From Candidatus Gastranaerophilales bacterium (GTDB taxonomy: Bacteria; Cyanobacteriota; Vampirovibrionia; Gastranaerophilales; Gastranaerophilaceae), in assembly GCA_900767135.1 (NCBI GenBank), contig CAAFYU010000032.1, positions 1-19,234 on the forward strand: a stretch of 19,234 bases of DNA. The letters are read 5' to 3'. The notes beneath the pieces were generated by a model. It saw only the letters and a list, made by a program, of their open reading frames with translations. It did not search any database and was not told the origin of the DNA. The stretch's first letter is position 1; every line of letters begins with the position of its first letter. The position numbers and the translations under genes are program-made. Positions 5,846-13,805 of the stretch are shown here, one piece after another.

Positions 5846-7729
5846 CTATAATCTTGCGACCTGATGACGTTCTAGCATTACCATCAAAATCGAAATATCT
5901 GCCGGTTTTACCCCACCAATTCTGGACGCCTGTGCAAGTGTTTTAGGTCTGATTTTAGTCAATTTATCTTTTGTTTCTAATGAAATGTGTTCTATTTTTG
6001 AATAATCTATATCATCTGGAATTTTGAATTTATCCAACTTCCCTGCCTCTTTGACTTGTTGCTCTTGACGTTTCAAATAGCCATCATATTTGGTCAAAAT
6101 CTCTACTTGTTCCGCAACATCAAACGGAATATCCAAATCACGAGTTTCTGCATCAAGTTCTTTAATAATATTATAGTCAATATCCGGACGTTTCAAGAGT
6201 TCCGCAATTTTTATACCTCTATCCAAACTTTGACCGACTTTTGCTAAAACACGATTAACTTCTTCCGTTGCAGAAATTTTTGCGTCCTTAATCCTTGCCA
6301 TTTCTCGCTCAATAGCCTCTTGCTTATCTGTAAAGACTTTGTACTGAGTATCATCAATTAACCCAACTTTTTTACCTATAGGCGTAAGTCTAGCGTCTGC
6401 GTTATCTTGTCTTAATAATAACCTGTATTCAGAGCGTGAAGTCAACATTCTGTAAGGATCTTGAATATCTTTTGTAACCAAATCATCAATTAAAGTTCCG
6501 ATATACGAAGAACTGCGTGATAATTCCAAAAGCTCAGTATTATTCAAGTAATTATATGCATTAATTCCGGCAATAAGTCCTTGAGCAGCAGCTTCCTCAT
6601 AACCGCTTGTCCCATTGATTTGACCGCCAAAGAACAAGCCTTTAATTTTTTTAGACATTAAAGAGTGAGTAGTTTGTACAGCAGGAACATAGTCGTATTC
6701 CACTGCATAAGCAGGTTTTATTACATGTGCTTTTTCTAAGCCAGGAAGTGTTCTAAGCATCTTAACCTGAACATCAGCCGGCAAACTGCTTGAAAACCCT
6801 TGAATATAAACTTCATAAGTTCCTAAACCTTCGGGTTCAATAAATATGTGGTGTGAAGGATTTTCGCTAAATCTAACAACTTTATCCTCAATCGATGGAC
6901 AATAACGAGGTCCGACACCTTGAATTAACCCCTGAAACATAGGAGATTTATCTAAATTCTCTCGAATAATTTTATGAGTTTCCTCGTTTGTTCTTGTCAA
7001 ATAGCAAGGATATTGCGGACGAACTGGTCTATTCGGTTTAAATGAATAAAAGTGAAGAGTTTCATCACCCGGTTGCAAGTCCATTCTTGAATAATCAATT
7101 GTTCGCTTGTCAACACGAGGTGGAGTGCCCGTTTTCAACTTTTTGATATTAATTCCATGTTTCATTAATGATTCTGACAAGCCATAAGCAGCCTTTTCTC
7201 CTAGTCTACCGGCACTATAAGAACGAAGCCCCACAAAAATTCTACCGTTTAGAGATGTTCCGGTTGTTAAAACAACAGCACCTGCCGAATATTCAATTCC
7301 AAATTCATCAACTGCACCAACAATTCTATCGTTTTCAACCAACAAATCCGTAATACAAGCCTGTCTTACGTAAATATTTTCATTATTCTCAATAATATTA
7401 CGCATATAATCCATATATTGGCGTTTATCAGATTGTGCACGCAAAGCTCGAACCGCCGGCCCTTTTGACGAATTCAGCATTTTCATCTGAATATAAGTTG
7501 CATCTGCAACTTCCCCCATAACACCACCAAGAGCATCAATTTCTCTAACCAAAGTCGATTTCGCAGGACCTCCAATTGCCGGATTACAAGGCATAAGTGC
7601 AATATGCTCAACATTCAAAGTTGCAAGTAAAACTTTTGCACCAAGCTTTGCACAAGAAATCGCAGCTTCACAGCCGGCATGACCTGCACCGACTACAATT
7701 ATATCGTATTTATTATTGAGGTAATTCAT
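5846..7729 (-). CDS. mnmG: tRNA uridine-5-carboxymethylaminomethyl(34) synthesis enzyme MnmG
   Basis: A 627-aa protein, full length for the family (about 620-640). The N-terminal FAD-binding Rossmann motif is VVGAGHAGCEAA (12-23). It is followed by the MnmG signature PCNPAIGGPAKS (47-58), the LRAQSDKRQY segment (about 97-106), GGQINGTSGYEEAAAQGL in the middle and SRSEYRLLLRQDNAD before the C-terminal helical domain that binds MnmE. With MnmE, FAD and methylene-THF it makes the cmnm5 group on U34 of tRNAs reading NNA/NNG codons (family knowledge). The start is ATG 7729, with a weak SD (AGGAT) about 10 nt upstream. It is monocistronic and divergent from the GH38 gene. MnmE and the usual RsmG neighbour are not in the window. 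Confidence 0.97.
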   Translation of the reverse strand: MNYLNNKYDIIVVGAGHAGCEAAISCAKLGAKVLLATLNVEHIALMPCNPAIGGPAKSTLVREIDALGGVMGEVADATYIQMKMLNSSKGPAVRALRAQSDKRQYMDYMRNIIENNENIYVRQACITDLLVENDRIVGAVDEFGIEYSAGAVVLTTGTSLNGRIFVGLRSYSAGRLGEKAAYGLSESLMKHGINIKKLKTGTPPRVDKRTIDYSRMDLQPGDETLHFYSFKPNRPVRPQYPCYLTRTNEETHKIIRENLDKSPMFQGLIQGVGPRYCPSIEDKVVRFSENPSHHIFIEPEGLGTYEVYIQGFSSSLPADVQVKMLRTLPGLEKAHVIKPAYAVEYDYVPAVQTTHSLMSKKIKGLFFGGQINGTSGYEEAAAQGLIAGINAYNYLNNTELLELSRSSSYIGTLIDDLVTKDIQDPYRMLTSRSEYRLLLRQDNADARLTPIGKKVGLIDDTQYKVFTDKQEAIEREMARIKDAKISATEEVNRVLAKVGQSLDRGIKIAELLKRPDIDYNIIKELDAETRDLDIPFDVAEQVEILTKYDGYLKRQEQQVKEAGKLDKFKIPDDIDYSKIEHISLETKDKLTKIRPKTLAQASRIGGVKPADISILMVMLERHQVARL

Positions 7730-7757
7730 AATTTCATATCCTAATCTTTACATTTCA

Positions 7758-7763
7758 ATTATA
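7758..7763 (-). promoter_or_regulatory. Possible -10 box of mnmG
   Basis: A perfect TATAAT on the minus strand, 28 nt upstream of the mnmG ATG. No good -35 is seen at normal spacing. The rest of the divergent region (7764-7847) would hold the GH38 promoter, for which TTGAAA at 7784-7789 is a possible -35. Confidence 0.45.
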
Positions 7764-7847
7764 GTACAAACAAATTGAATTCCTTGAAAATTTGATGGAA
7801 TTGTTAATATTTTGCCTTTTTCTATGAAATATGTCAAAATGAAGATT

Positions 7848-9776
7848 ATGAAAAAAACAGTTATTGCGTATTTACATACCCACTGGGACAGAGAATGGTA
7901 TAGAGAGTTTGAAGTATTCAGACTTAGGCTTTTGAGAGTCTTTGACAATGTTTTAGACTTATTAGAGCAGGGTAAAATCCCTTCATTTTATTTTGATGGA
8001 CAAGTTAGTGCTTTGCTTGATTATTTGGAGCTTAGACCTGAAAAAGAGCAACAAATACGAGATTTTATTGAGGCGAAAAAACTTTTTATTGGACCTTGTT
8101 TTACTCTCGTAGACGAGTTTTTGACAGATAGAACTGCTTTTGAAAAAAACCTTGAAATAGGTATGAAAATATCAAAAAATTTCGGTTGTACAGATTTTAT
8201 CGGCTACCTTGCTGACACATTTGGACATAGCCAAAATATTCCTAAAATCTTCAAACAATATGGAATTGATAAATGTGTGGTTTGGCGTGGTTGCGGCGAT
8301 ATCCCGTCTGAATTCAAGTTTTGCGGAATTGACACTGTAAACCTTATCAGAGGCTATTTTATGGATATTTTTTCTGCACAAATGACTATTGAACAAAAAG
8401 CAGAATGGCTTAAAGGAAATCTTGATAAAATAGCAGAAAAGTCAGGTAAATATTTACTTTTACCTATCGGTGCCGACCATTTGGGTGTGGAATGTGATAT
8501 TTCAGAACAAATTGAGCAAGTAAATAAATTGTTAGATGATTATGAAATCAAACTTTCAAATCCGTTTGAGTATTTTGAACTTGTAAAAGATAATTTTTCA
8601 CAATTTGAATGGAATAATGAACTGCGAGACAACAGTAAAACATTTATCTTGCAAGGCTCTTACTCTGCCAGAACAAAGTTGAAACAATACAATGTAAAAT
8701 GTACGTATCTTTTAGAGCAAGCCGATAAATTGCAACAAAAATATGGTTCAAAATACAATTCTGCAATCGAATATGCATATAAGTTATTGTTGAAAAACCA
8801 AGCACACGACGGAATTTGTGGCTGTTCAACAGATTTAGTTCATAGAGAAAATATTACTCGCTATGAAAAGATTATTCAAGTTGCAAACACAATTATTGAA
8901 GAATTGAGGCTTGAACATAATTTCAAAACACCTATAATGCAAAGTCCTGAACTTTTGCCCGAATACAAGGTGATTTCAAAGCATTTTGGAGTTGAAAATT
9001 CAATTCTTTATGACACTCAAAAAATTCCGATTACAGAAGATTTCAAAACAATTTACACGCTGAAACACGCACCAGCGATGGAAAAACAAGTCTATCTTGA
9101 AGTTAAAAGCGGTAAGATTTTCGTAACTGATAATAACAAAAATAGAGTTCAAGTCGAATTTGTTCGATATAAAGATGAAGGTGACACGTACAACTTTGGT
9201 GCTGTTGAAGATGATTTGGGTGAAGTTGCAGATGTTTATTCATTTAAAAACAACGTTATAAAAACTAGCTTTTTTGATATTCAAGTTGATTTTTCAAAAC
9301 TTATAAATTTCAAAATTGTCTGGAATAACAAATTAAAAAACCGCCTATGGCAAGTTCGATTTACACTAAAAAAACCGATTACAGAAACATATTCCGAAGA
9401 TATGAACACTATTATCAAGCGAGAATTTGATCCAAATTATGATATTCGGAAAAATCTTCCTAAAACGAAAGGCATTGAAGTCGCAACAAACTTTGCCCCA
9501 ATGCAAAGATATGTTGGAGCACAAGGTTTTGGAATCATAACTCAGGGATTAACAGAATACGAAGTCAACAACAAATCTTTGTTAGTAACACTGTTACGTA
9601 GCACTGGCATAATTTCAAACCCACACAACCCTTCTCGTTCAACACCGGCGGGACCGCCAATTGAAGTTGCGGAAGCTCAACAGTTAGGAGAAAATATCGC
9701 AGAATTTTCAGTCGGATTTTTTAATACTGATAATTACAAAGAATTTATTGAAGACATTTTTCCAAAAATGAGCTAA
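7848..9776 (+). CDS. Glycoside hydrolase family 38 (alpha-mannosidase / mannosylglycerate hydrolase-like)
   Basis: I start at ATG 7848 (642 aa), nine residues before the first catalytic motif. The frame is open upstream to TTG 7812, with ATGs at 7824 and 7839 as alternatives; the SD is weak. HTHWDREW (10-17) supplies zinc ligands H12 and D14, and LADTFGHS gives the nucleophile D123. NQAHDGICGCSTDLVH supplies H320 and matches the middle-domain motif of bacterial GH38 enzymes of the MngB type. It should hydrolyse alpha-mannosides or mannosylglycerate-like compounds (family knowledge). There is no signal peptide, so it is cytoplasmic. At 642 aa it is much shorter than the usual 800-1000; it stops soon after PAGPPIEVAEAQQLGE, so the last beta-sandwich domain seems reduced or missing. 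It converges with etfA, with only 4 nt between the stops. Confidence 0.88.
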   Translation: MKKTVIAYLHTHWDREWYREFEVFRLRLLRVFDNVLDLLEQGKIPSFYFDGQVSALLDYLELRPEKEQQIRDFIEAKKLFIGPCFTLVDEFLTDRTAFEKNLEIGMKISKNFGCTDFIGYLADTFGHSQNIPKIFKQYGIDKCVVWRGCGDIPSEFKFCGIDTVNLIRGYFMDIFSAQMTIEQKAEWLKGNLDKIAEKSGKYLLLPIGADHLGVECDISEQIEQVNKLLDDYEIKLSNPFEYFELVKDNFSQFEWNNELRDNSKTFILQGSYSARTKLKQYNVKCTYLLEQADKLQQKYGSKYNSAIEYAYKLLLKNQAHDGICGCSTDLVHRENITRYEKIIQVANTIIEELRLEHNFKTPIMQSPELLPEYKVISKHFGVENSILYDTQKIPITEDFKTIYTLKHAPAMEKQVYLEVKSGKIFVTDNNKNRVQVEFVRYKDEGDTYNFGAVEDDLGEVADVYSFKNNVIKTSFFDIQVDFSKLINFKIVWNNKLKNRLWQVRFTLKKPITETYSEDMNTIIKREFDPNYDIRKNLPKTKGIEVATNFAPMQRYVGAQGFGIITQGLTEYEVNNKSLLVTLLRSTGIISNPHNPSRSTPAGPPIEVAEAQQLGENIAEFSVGFFNTDNYKEFIEDIFPKMS

Positions 9777-9780
9777 GTGC

Positions 9781-10770
9781 CTAACTTAAAGCATCAATTA
9801 ATTTGGGTAAAACATCAAAAACATCTCCAACCAGACCAAAATCAGAATGTTCAAAAATTGGAGCATTAGAATCTTTATTTATTGCAATAATTTTATCGCT
9901 ATCCTGCATTCCGACAATATGTTGTATTGCCCCGGAAATTCCACAAGCGATGTAAAGTTTTGGAGTAACTGTTTTTCCGGTTTGACCGACTTGAACATCA
10001 ACTGATGCAAGCCCCATATCAACCGCACCACGACTGGCAGCAATAGAGCCTCCAATGGTGTCAGCAAATTTTTTCAAAAGTTCAAATCCATCAGAATTTT
10101 TCATTCCCTTGCCACCTGCCACGATAATATTTGCACTATCAAGCTCATTAATTGCTGATTTCATACTTTTTACAAAATCAACAAACTCAACTTTTCGTTG
10201 AATATTAGTGATTTCAGGCTCTTTATAAATAAATTCAGTATTTTTAACAATATTTTCTTTTAACGGTTTAAAAACTTTTGGTCTAACAGTCGCCATTTGA
10301 GGCAAAGTTTTACACAAAATCGTTGCCATCAATTGACCGCCAAAAGTCGGACGAGTCGCAGCAAGCTTCCCTTTTTCGTTAATTTCTAATTCAATACAAT
10401 CAGCCGTCAATCCGGTATGCAAAGAGGACGCCAATCTTGGTGCTAAGTCCCGACCCTGTGTTGTAGCTCCTACCAAAATAATTTCAGGTTGGATTTCCTC
10501 AATAATATCCAGTGCAACTTTTGAATACAACTCATTTGAATAATGAGTAAATCTGTCATTTTCAGCGATATAAACTTTGTCAAAACCAGAGTTTATAAAA
10601 GCTTCCTTATACACCTCTGCGGAGCCCTTTTTAGCAATTAGTAAGGCTGAAACACACGCTCCACCCAACTGTTGAGCCAAAGTTTGAGCCTTATTTGCAA
10701 GTTCAAAAAGAACAGTGTGAAGATATCCATCTGCCGTAACTTCTGCATACAACAAAATATTATGACTCAT
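9781..10770 (-). CDS. etfA: Electron transfer flavoprotein subunit alpha
   Basis: A 329-aa protein. ATG 10770 is preferred over the in-frame TTG 10773, because GGAG lies 6 nt before this ATG, inside the end of etfB. The C-terminal FAD-binding domain is intact: AGGKGMK (about 218-224), SRGAVD (246-251), VGQTGKTVTP (261-270), GISGAIQHIVGM (277-288), NKD and GLVGD near the end. There is no N-terminal ferredoxin domain. It pairs with EtfB to carry FAD and pass electrons between dehydrogenases and a quinone, ferredoxin or NAD(H) partner (family knowledge). It overlaps etfB by 11 nt, so translation is probably coupled. It is the last gene of the minus-strand cluster. Confidence 0.96.
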   Translation of the reverse strand: MSHNILLYAEVTADGYLHTVLFELANKAQTLAQQLGGACVSALLIAKKGSAEVYKEAFINSGFDKVYIAENDRFTHYSNELYSKVALDIIEEIQPEIILVGATTQGRDLAPRLASSLHTGLTADCIELEINEKGKLAATRPTFGGQLMATILCKTLPQMATVRPKVFKPLKENIVKNTEFIYKEPEITNIQRKVEFVDFVKSMKSAINELDSANIIVAGGKGMKNSDGFELLKKFADTIGGSIAASRGAVDMGLASVDVQVGQTGKTVTPKLYIACGISGAIQHIVGMQDSDKIIAINKDSNAPIFEHSDFGLVGDVFDVLPKLIDALS

Positions 10771-11548
10771 CAATAGCTCCTCTCAAATCTTTAATTCCGT
10801 CTGCCAACTCATTTATATCTGATAAAATCACGCATTCAGAGCGTTTTTTGATAGGTCTGAAAGCTTTACTTACAAATGTTGGAGAGCCTTTTATTCCAAC
10901 ATTTTCAGGAGACAAACCGATATCTTCCATAGACAATTTTTTTATTTGTGCATTTTGAGCCTTTATAATTCCGTTAATTTTAGCTCTTGTTGGCTCAAAA
11001 TCACCTCTCAACATGCAAATTAAAGCTGGAAAATTAACTTTAACCGTTTCTGTACCATCTTCCAACTCGCGAACTGCATACAAAGAATTTACCTCGATTC
11101 TATCTATATTTTTGGCATAAGTAACCTGTGGAATATTAAGCTGTGTTGCAATTCCGGAACCGGTTTGGGCAGTATCACCATCAACAGCAAATTGTCCACA
11201 AATTATCAAATCAAAATCAGAAAATTTGGATTTAATTGCAGATGAAATTGTTTTTGCTGTTGCATAAGTATCTGCACCGGCAAATTTTTTGTCACAAAGC
11301 AAAACTCCATTATCACAACCGACAGAAATCGCTTTTCTCAAAATCGTTTCAGCCTGACTTGGTCCCATTGTTAGAGTTGTAATTTCGGTATCTGGAAGCT
11401 CTTTTTTTATTTTAAGAGCAGCTTCTATCGCATAGACATCAAAAGGGTTGATGACACTTTCGACACCTTCCCTTTGGATAGTATTATTTTCAGTCCACTT
11501 AATATCTGTTGTATCAGGGACCTGTTTTATACAAACTAATATTTTCAT
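10760..11548 (-). CDS. etfB: Electron transfer flavoprotein subunit beta
   Basis: A 262-aa protein with the family start KILVCIKQVPDT and the signatures NPFDVYAIEAALK (34-46), TMGPSQAE (60-67) and GQFAVDGDTAQTGSGIA (118-134). The segment LLCDKKFAGADTYATAKTIS (83-102) resembles the DRxFAGxDTxAT stretch of clostridial, electron-bifurcating EtfB rather than the mitochondrial or Paracoccus-type sequence. That suggests binding of a second flavin and NADH, but this is inference from memory of the family. The SD AAAGGA is at normal distance. The gene starts 9 nt after the stop of the 58-aa gene and overlaps etfA. Confidence 0.96.
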   Translation of the reverse strand: MKILVCIKQVPDTTDIKWTENNTIQREGVESVINPFDVYAIEAALKIKKELPDTEITTLTMGPSQAETILRKAISVGCDNGVLLCDKKFAGADTYATAKTISSAIKSKFSDFDLIICGQFAVDGDTAQTGSGIATQLNIPQVTYAKNIDRIEVNSLYAVRELEDGTETVKVNFPALICMLRGDFEPTRAKINGIIKAQNAQIKKLSMEDIGLSPENVGIKGSPTFVSKAFRPIKKRSECVILSDINELADGIKDLRGAIDES

Positions 11549-11557
11549 TAATATCCT

Positions 11558-11734
11558 TTATTTACGTTGAGATTTTTGCCTTGCATTTGTTTCTAACAAA
11601 GCATTATAAGCTAACATATATACAGAACATTTCTTAATGCTAGGTAAATACCAAGCACAACTTTCTAATGTACAAACCTTATCAATATCTGAACCAGCAG
11701 ACATCAATGGACAATATGGTATATCTTTTGGCAT
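11558..11734 (-). CDS. Small four-cysteine protein (58 aa) between nfnA-like gene and etfB
   Basis: A short gene translated here from the sequence. It begins MPKDIPYCPLMSAG and has four cysteines, C8, C21, C26 and C36, in the pattern C-x12-C-x4-C-x9-C with CAWY after the third. This looks like a small metal site, zinc or Fe-S (inference). A real gene is supported by an AAGGAG SD overlapping the stop of the upstream gene (TAAGGAG), a start 12 nt after that stop, and an end 9 nt before etfB. The CPLMSAG...C...CAW layout recalls small proteins of other anaerobes, but I cannot name a family. Its place in the redox operon suggests an accessory role in assembly or electron transfer for the flavoproteins. 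Confidence 0.8.
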   Translation of the reverse strand: MPKDIPYCPLMSAGSDIDKVCTLESCAWYLPSIKKCSVYMLAYNALLETNARQKSQRK

Positions 11735-11746
11735 TATTTTTTCTCC

Positions 11747-12586
11747 TTATTTAACTGTTTGTTTTAGTAAATTACAATTTTCGCTACGTTTTCTTTCTTG
11801 ATCTTTGTAAATTCTGGTTCTATTAATAACTTCATCAAAATCAATTTTATGAGCATCAAAGTCAGGCCCATCAACGCAAGCAAATTTTGTTTCTCCACCA
11901 ACGGTAACACGACAAGCTCCGCACATGCCTGTACCGTCAACCATGATAGGGTTCATACTTGCCTCAGTATAAATTCCTTTATCACGAGTTAAATTAGCCA
12001 CTGCTCTCATCATCGGCATAGGCCCGACAGCAATCGCATAATCGACTTTTTCCTGCCCCATAATTCTTTCCAAAACCTGAGTTACAAAACCCTTTTCACC
12101 CAAAGTTCCATCATCTGTTGTGATAAATAGTTCAGTACATGCGTTCTTCATCTTATCTTGCCAGAAAATTAAATCTTTGTTTCTAGCACCCATAATCATG
12201 TAAACTTTATTGCCTGCTTCTTTAAAAGCCTTTGCAATCAAATAACATGGAGCAGCACCATAACCACCCGCAAGACAAACAACTGTACCATATTTTTTAA
12301 TATGAGTCGGTTGGCCAAGAGGTCCAACAACGTCATGGATTTCATCTCCGACATTCAATTCTGCAAGTCTTTTTGTCGAATACCCGACTGCCATAAACAC
12401 AAGAGTCAATTCGCCTTTTTCTTTATCAACATCAGCGATTGTCAAAGGCACTCTTTCACTGTCAGCATCGGCTCTAAATATAATAAACTGCCCCGCCTTA
12501 GCATTTCTAACAACATAAGGTGCTTCAACTGTTATTTCATATTGATTAGGGCATAATTCTTTTTTAGCTAATATTTTGTAACCCAT
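11747..12586 (-). CDS. NfnA/SudB-like ferredoxin-NAD(P)+ oxidoreductase subunit (FAD, NAD(P), [2Fe-2S])
   Basis: A 279-aa protein of the ferredoxin-NADP reductase superfamily. RVPLTIAD (45-52) is the FAD-binding RxP(L)(T/S) motif and LAGGYGAAP (105-113) the pyridine nucleotide-binding glycine motif. The C-terminal D217-x4-C222-x2-C225-x11-C237 fits the [2Fe-2S] site of NfnA/PyrK-like subunits, in which an Asp can replace one Cys (family knowledge). The same fold occurs in the small subunits of NfnAB and of sulfide dehydrogenase, and in PyrK. The usual large partner (NfnB, GltD-like) does not follow; a 58-aa protein and EtfBA do. The SD is AAGGAG before ATG 12586. A Lys/Arg-rich tail beyond residue 265 is slightly unusual. 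Confidence 0.88.
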   Translation of the reverse strand: MGYKILAKKELCPNQYEITVEAPYVVRNAKAGQFIIFRADADSERVPLTIADVDKEKGELTLVFMAVGYSTKRLAELNVGDEIHDVVGPLGQPTHIKKYGTVVCLAGGYGAAPCYLIAKAFKEAGNKVYMIMGARNKDLIFWQDKMKNACTELFITTDDGTLGEKGFVTQVLERIMGQEKVDYAIAVGPMPMMRAVANLTRDKGIYTEASMNPIMVDGTGMCGACRVTVGGETKFACVDGPDFDAHKIDFDEVINRTRIYKDQERKRSENCNLLKQTVK

Positions 12587-12610
12587 AATTTTCTCCTTCT
12601 TATTACAAAT

Positions 12611-12639
12611 ATTATACTTAATTTTTAATTAATCTGCAA
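12611..12639 (-). promoter_or_regulatory. Internal promoter of the nfnA-like/etfBA operon
   Basis: On the minus strand: TTGCAG (12634-12639, in the last codons of the kinase gene), a 17-bp spacer, then TATAAT (12611-12616). The start of transcription would be near 12604, leaving an 18-nt leader with AAGGAG before the ATG at 12586. The flavoprotein genes can therefore be expressed without the kinase. Confidence 0.75.
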
Positions 12640-13675
12640 CTATGTATTTATAATCAGGTTTATCAGCGAGTCTTTCTTCAATTTGTTCAAATGTCAAAAG
12701 ACCTTGTGTTGCACCAAATTCAGAAACCACACCGGCAGAATTAACTGATGCATACATCAACGCTTTACCGATATTTTTATCTGTTCTACCAAGTGCCACA
12801 CAGAAAGTAGACGCGAATGCATCTCCTGCACCAAGTGTTGAAACAACAGGGCCTTCAAATGCCGGACAGAAGTAATAATGTTCTCCGTCATATGCATACG
12901 CACCTTTTCCACCATCTGTAATTACAATAATTTGATAATCTCTAACTTTAAGTTTTTTAAACATTTCTTTTACATCAGGGTGAATAAGCTCTTCTGAAAA
13001 TTTTTCATCTCTTGTGTCTGGGCGAACAAGAATTTGTGTTGCCATAGATGCTTCTTCTTTATTCATTACAACAATGTTTGCGTTTGCAAGAATTTTTTTG
13101 ATATAATTAAAGCCTTTTTTAATGCTTGAAGAACCGGCATTAAAACAAACATAAACATTATTTTCATTCGCAAAATTTGCAATATCGTCCAAAATTTTCG
13201 TACTATCGCCATTCATCGGTGCAATATAAAGAAGTTTAGCGTTTTTAATTGCATCAAAATTAATATCAGATTTTTTAATTTTTGCATTAGCACCTCGATG
13301 AGCAAGAACAGTTCTATCACCTTGAAAACTTACCAAAATAATAGAAAAACCGGTACTTAAACTTTTATCTTGAACAATATTTGATAAATCAACTTTGCTG
13401 TTCTTAAAAGATTCTAAAATCCCTTCGGAATAAATATCATCTCCAATTTTAAAAATTGCACTTGTGCTAAAACCCAAATTTGCAAAGTTTACAGCCGTAT
13501 TAACGCCACCGCCACCGACCTTTGAAGCAAAATCAGAAATCTCAACCTTTGCACCATAAGGATAACTCATGAATTCTGATTTTTTATTTTTTGTATATAC
13601 AGAAACAATGTTCGCATCATCACTTTCAACGAATACGTCCATTGTTGCACTTCCAATTGTTATAACTTCGCACAT
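12629..13675 (-). CDS. PfkB/ribokinase-family carbohydrate kinase
   Basis: A 348-aa protein. ATG 13675 (MCEVITIGS) is preferred to ATG 13690, because GGAGGA lies 8 nt before it inside the longer reading. The PfkB N-terminal motif KVGGGGVNTAVNFANLG (about 52-68) and the C-terminal signature TLGAGDAFASTF are both complete; the catalytic base is D285 with the GAGD anion hole. NKEE (about 195-198) matches the NxxE Mg motif. It phosphorylates a sugar or nucleoside-like substrate with ATP (family knowledge). An insertion at about 205-225 (PDTRDEKFSEELIHPDVKEM) is not typical of short ribokinases. The substrate is not predictable. The gene has its own promoter and lies 42 nt upstream of the nfnA-like gene, but that gene has a separate promoter, so functional linkage is uncertain. 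Confidence 0.9.
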   Translation of the reverse strand: MCEVITIGSATMDVFVESDDANIVSVYTKNKKSEFMSYPYGAKVEISDFASKVGGGGVNTAVNFANLGFSTSAIFKIGDDIYSEGILESFKNSKVDLSNIVQDKSLSTGFSIILVSFQGDRTVLAHRGANAKIKKSDINFDAIKNAKLLYIAPMNGDSTKILDDIANFANENNVYVCFNAGSSSIKKGFNYIKKILANANIVVMNKEEASMATQILVRPDTRDEKFSEELIHPDVKEMFKKLKVRDYQIIVITDGGKGAYAYDGEHYYFCPAFEGPVVSTLGAGDAFASTFCVALGRTDKNIGKALMYASVNSAGVVSEFGATQGLLTFEQIEERLADKPDYKYIVAD

Positions 13676-13699
13676 TTTCTCTTCCTCCATTCTGCGGTA

Positions 13700-13728
13700 A
13701 TTTTATCATAAAAAAGGCTTTTTGTTAA
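13700..13728 (-). promoter_or_regulatory. Promoter of the PfkB-family kinase gene
   Basis: On the minus strand: TTAACA (13723-13728), 17 bp, then TAAAAT (13700-13705), about 25 nt before the ATG at 13675. Confidence 0.65.
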
Positions 13729-13741
13729 TTTATATTAATTT

Positions 13742-13773
13742 TTGACAAAAAATTTTTTGTTTAGTTTTAAAAT
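13742..13773 (+). promoter_or_regulatory. Probable promoter of the 705-aa protein gene
   Basis: A consensus TTGACA (13742-13747) is followed by TAAAAT at 13768-13773. The spacing is 20 bp, longer than normal, so either the real -10 is the overlapping TTTAAA (13766-13771) or this is a weak or regulated promoter. The SD AAAGGA (13792-13797) lies 8 nt before the ATG. Confidence 0.5.
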
Positions 13774-13805
13774 AGTACAAGAGTTAAGCTGAAAGGATTA
13801 TTTTA

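Noticed and set aside
9777..9780. Terminator between the convergent GH38 and etfA genes
   Set aside because: Only 4 nt separate the stops and no hairpin with a T-run is seen nearby; transcripts may overlap.
13748..13767. AAAAATTTTTT near-palindrome before the 705-aa gene as an operator
   Set aside because: Simple A/T runs give such symmetry by chance in DNA this AT-rich.
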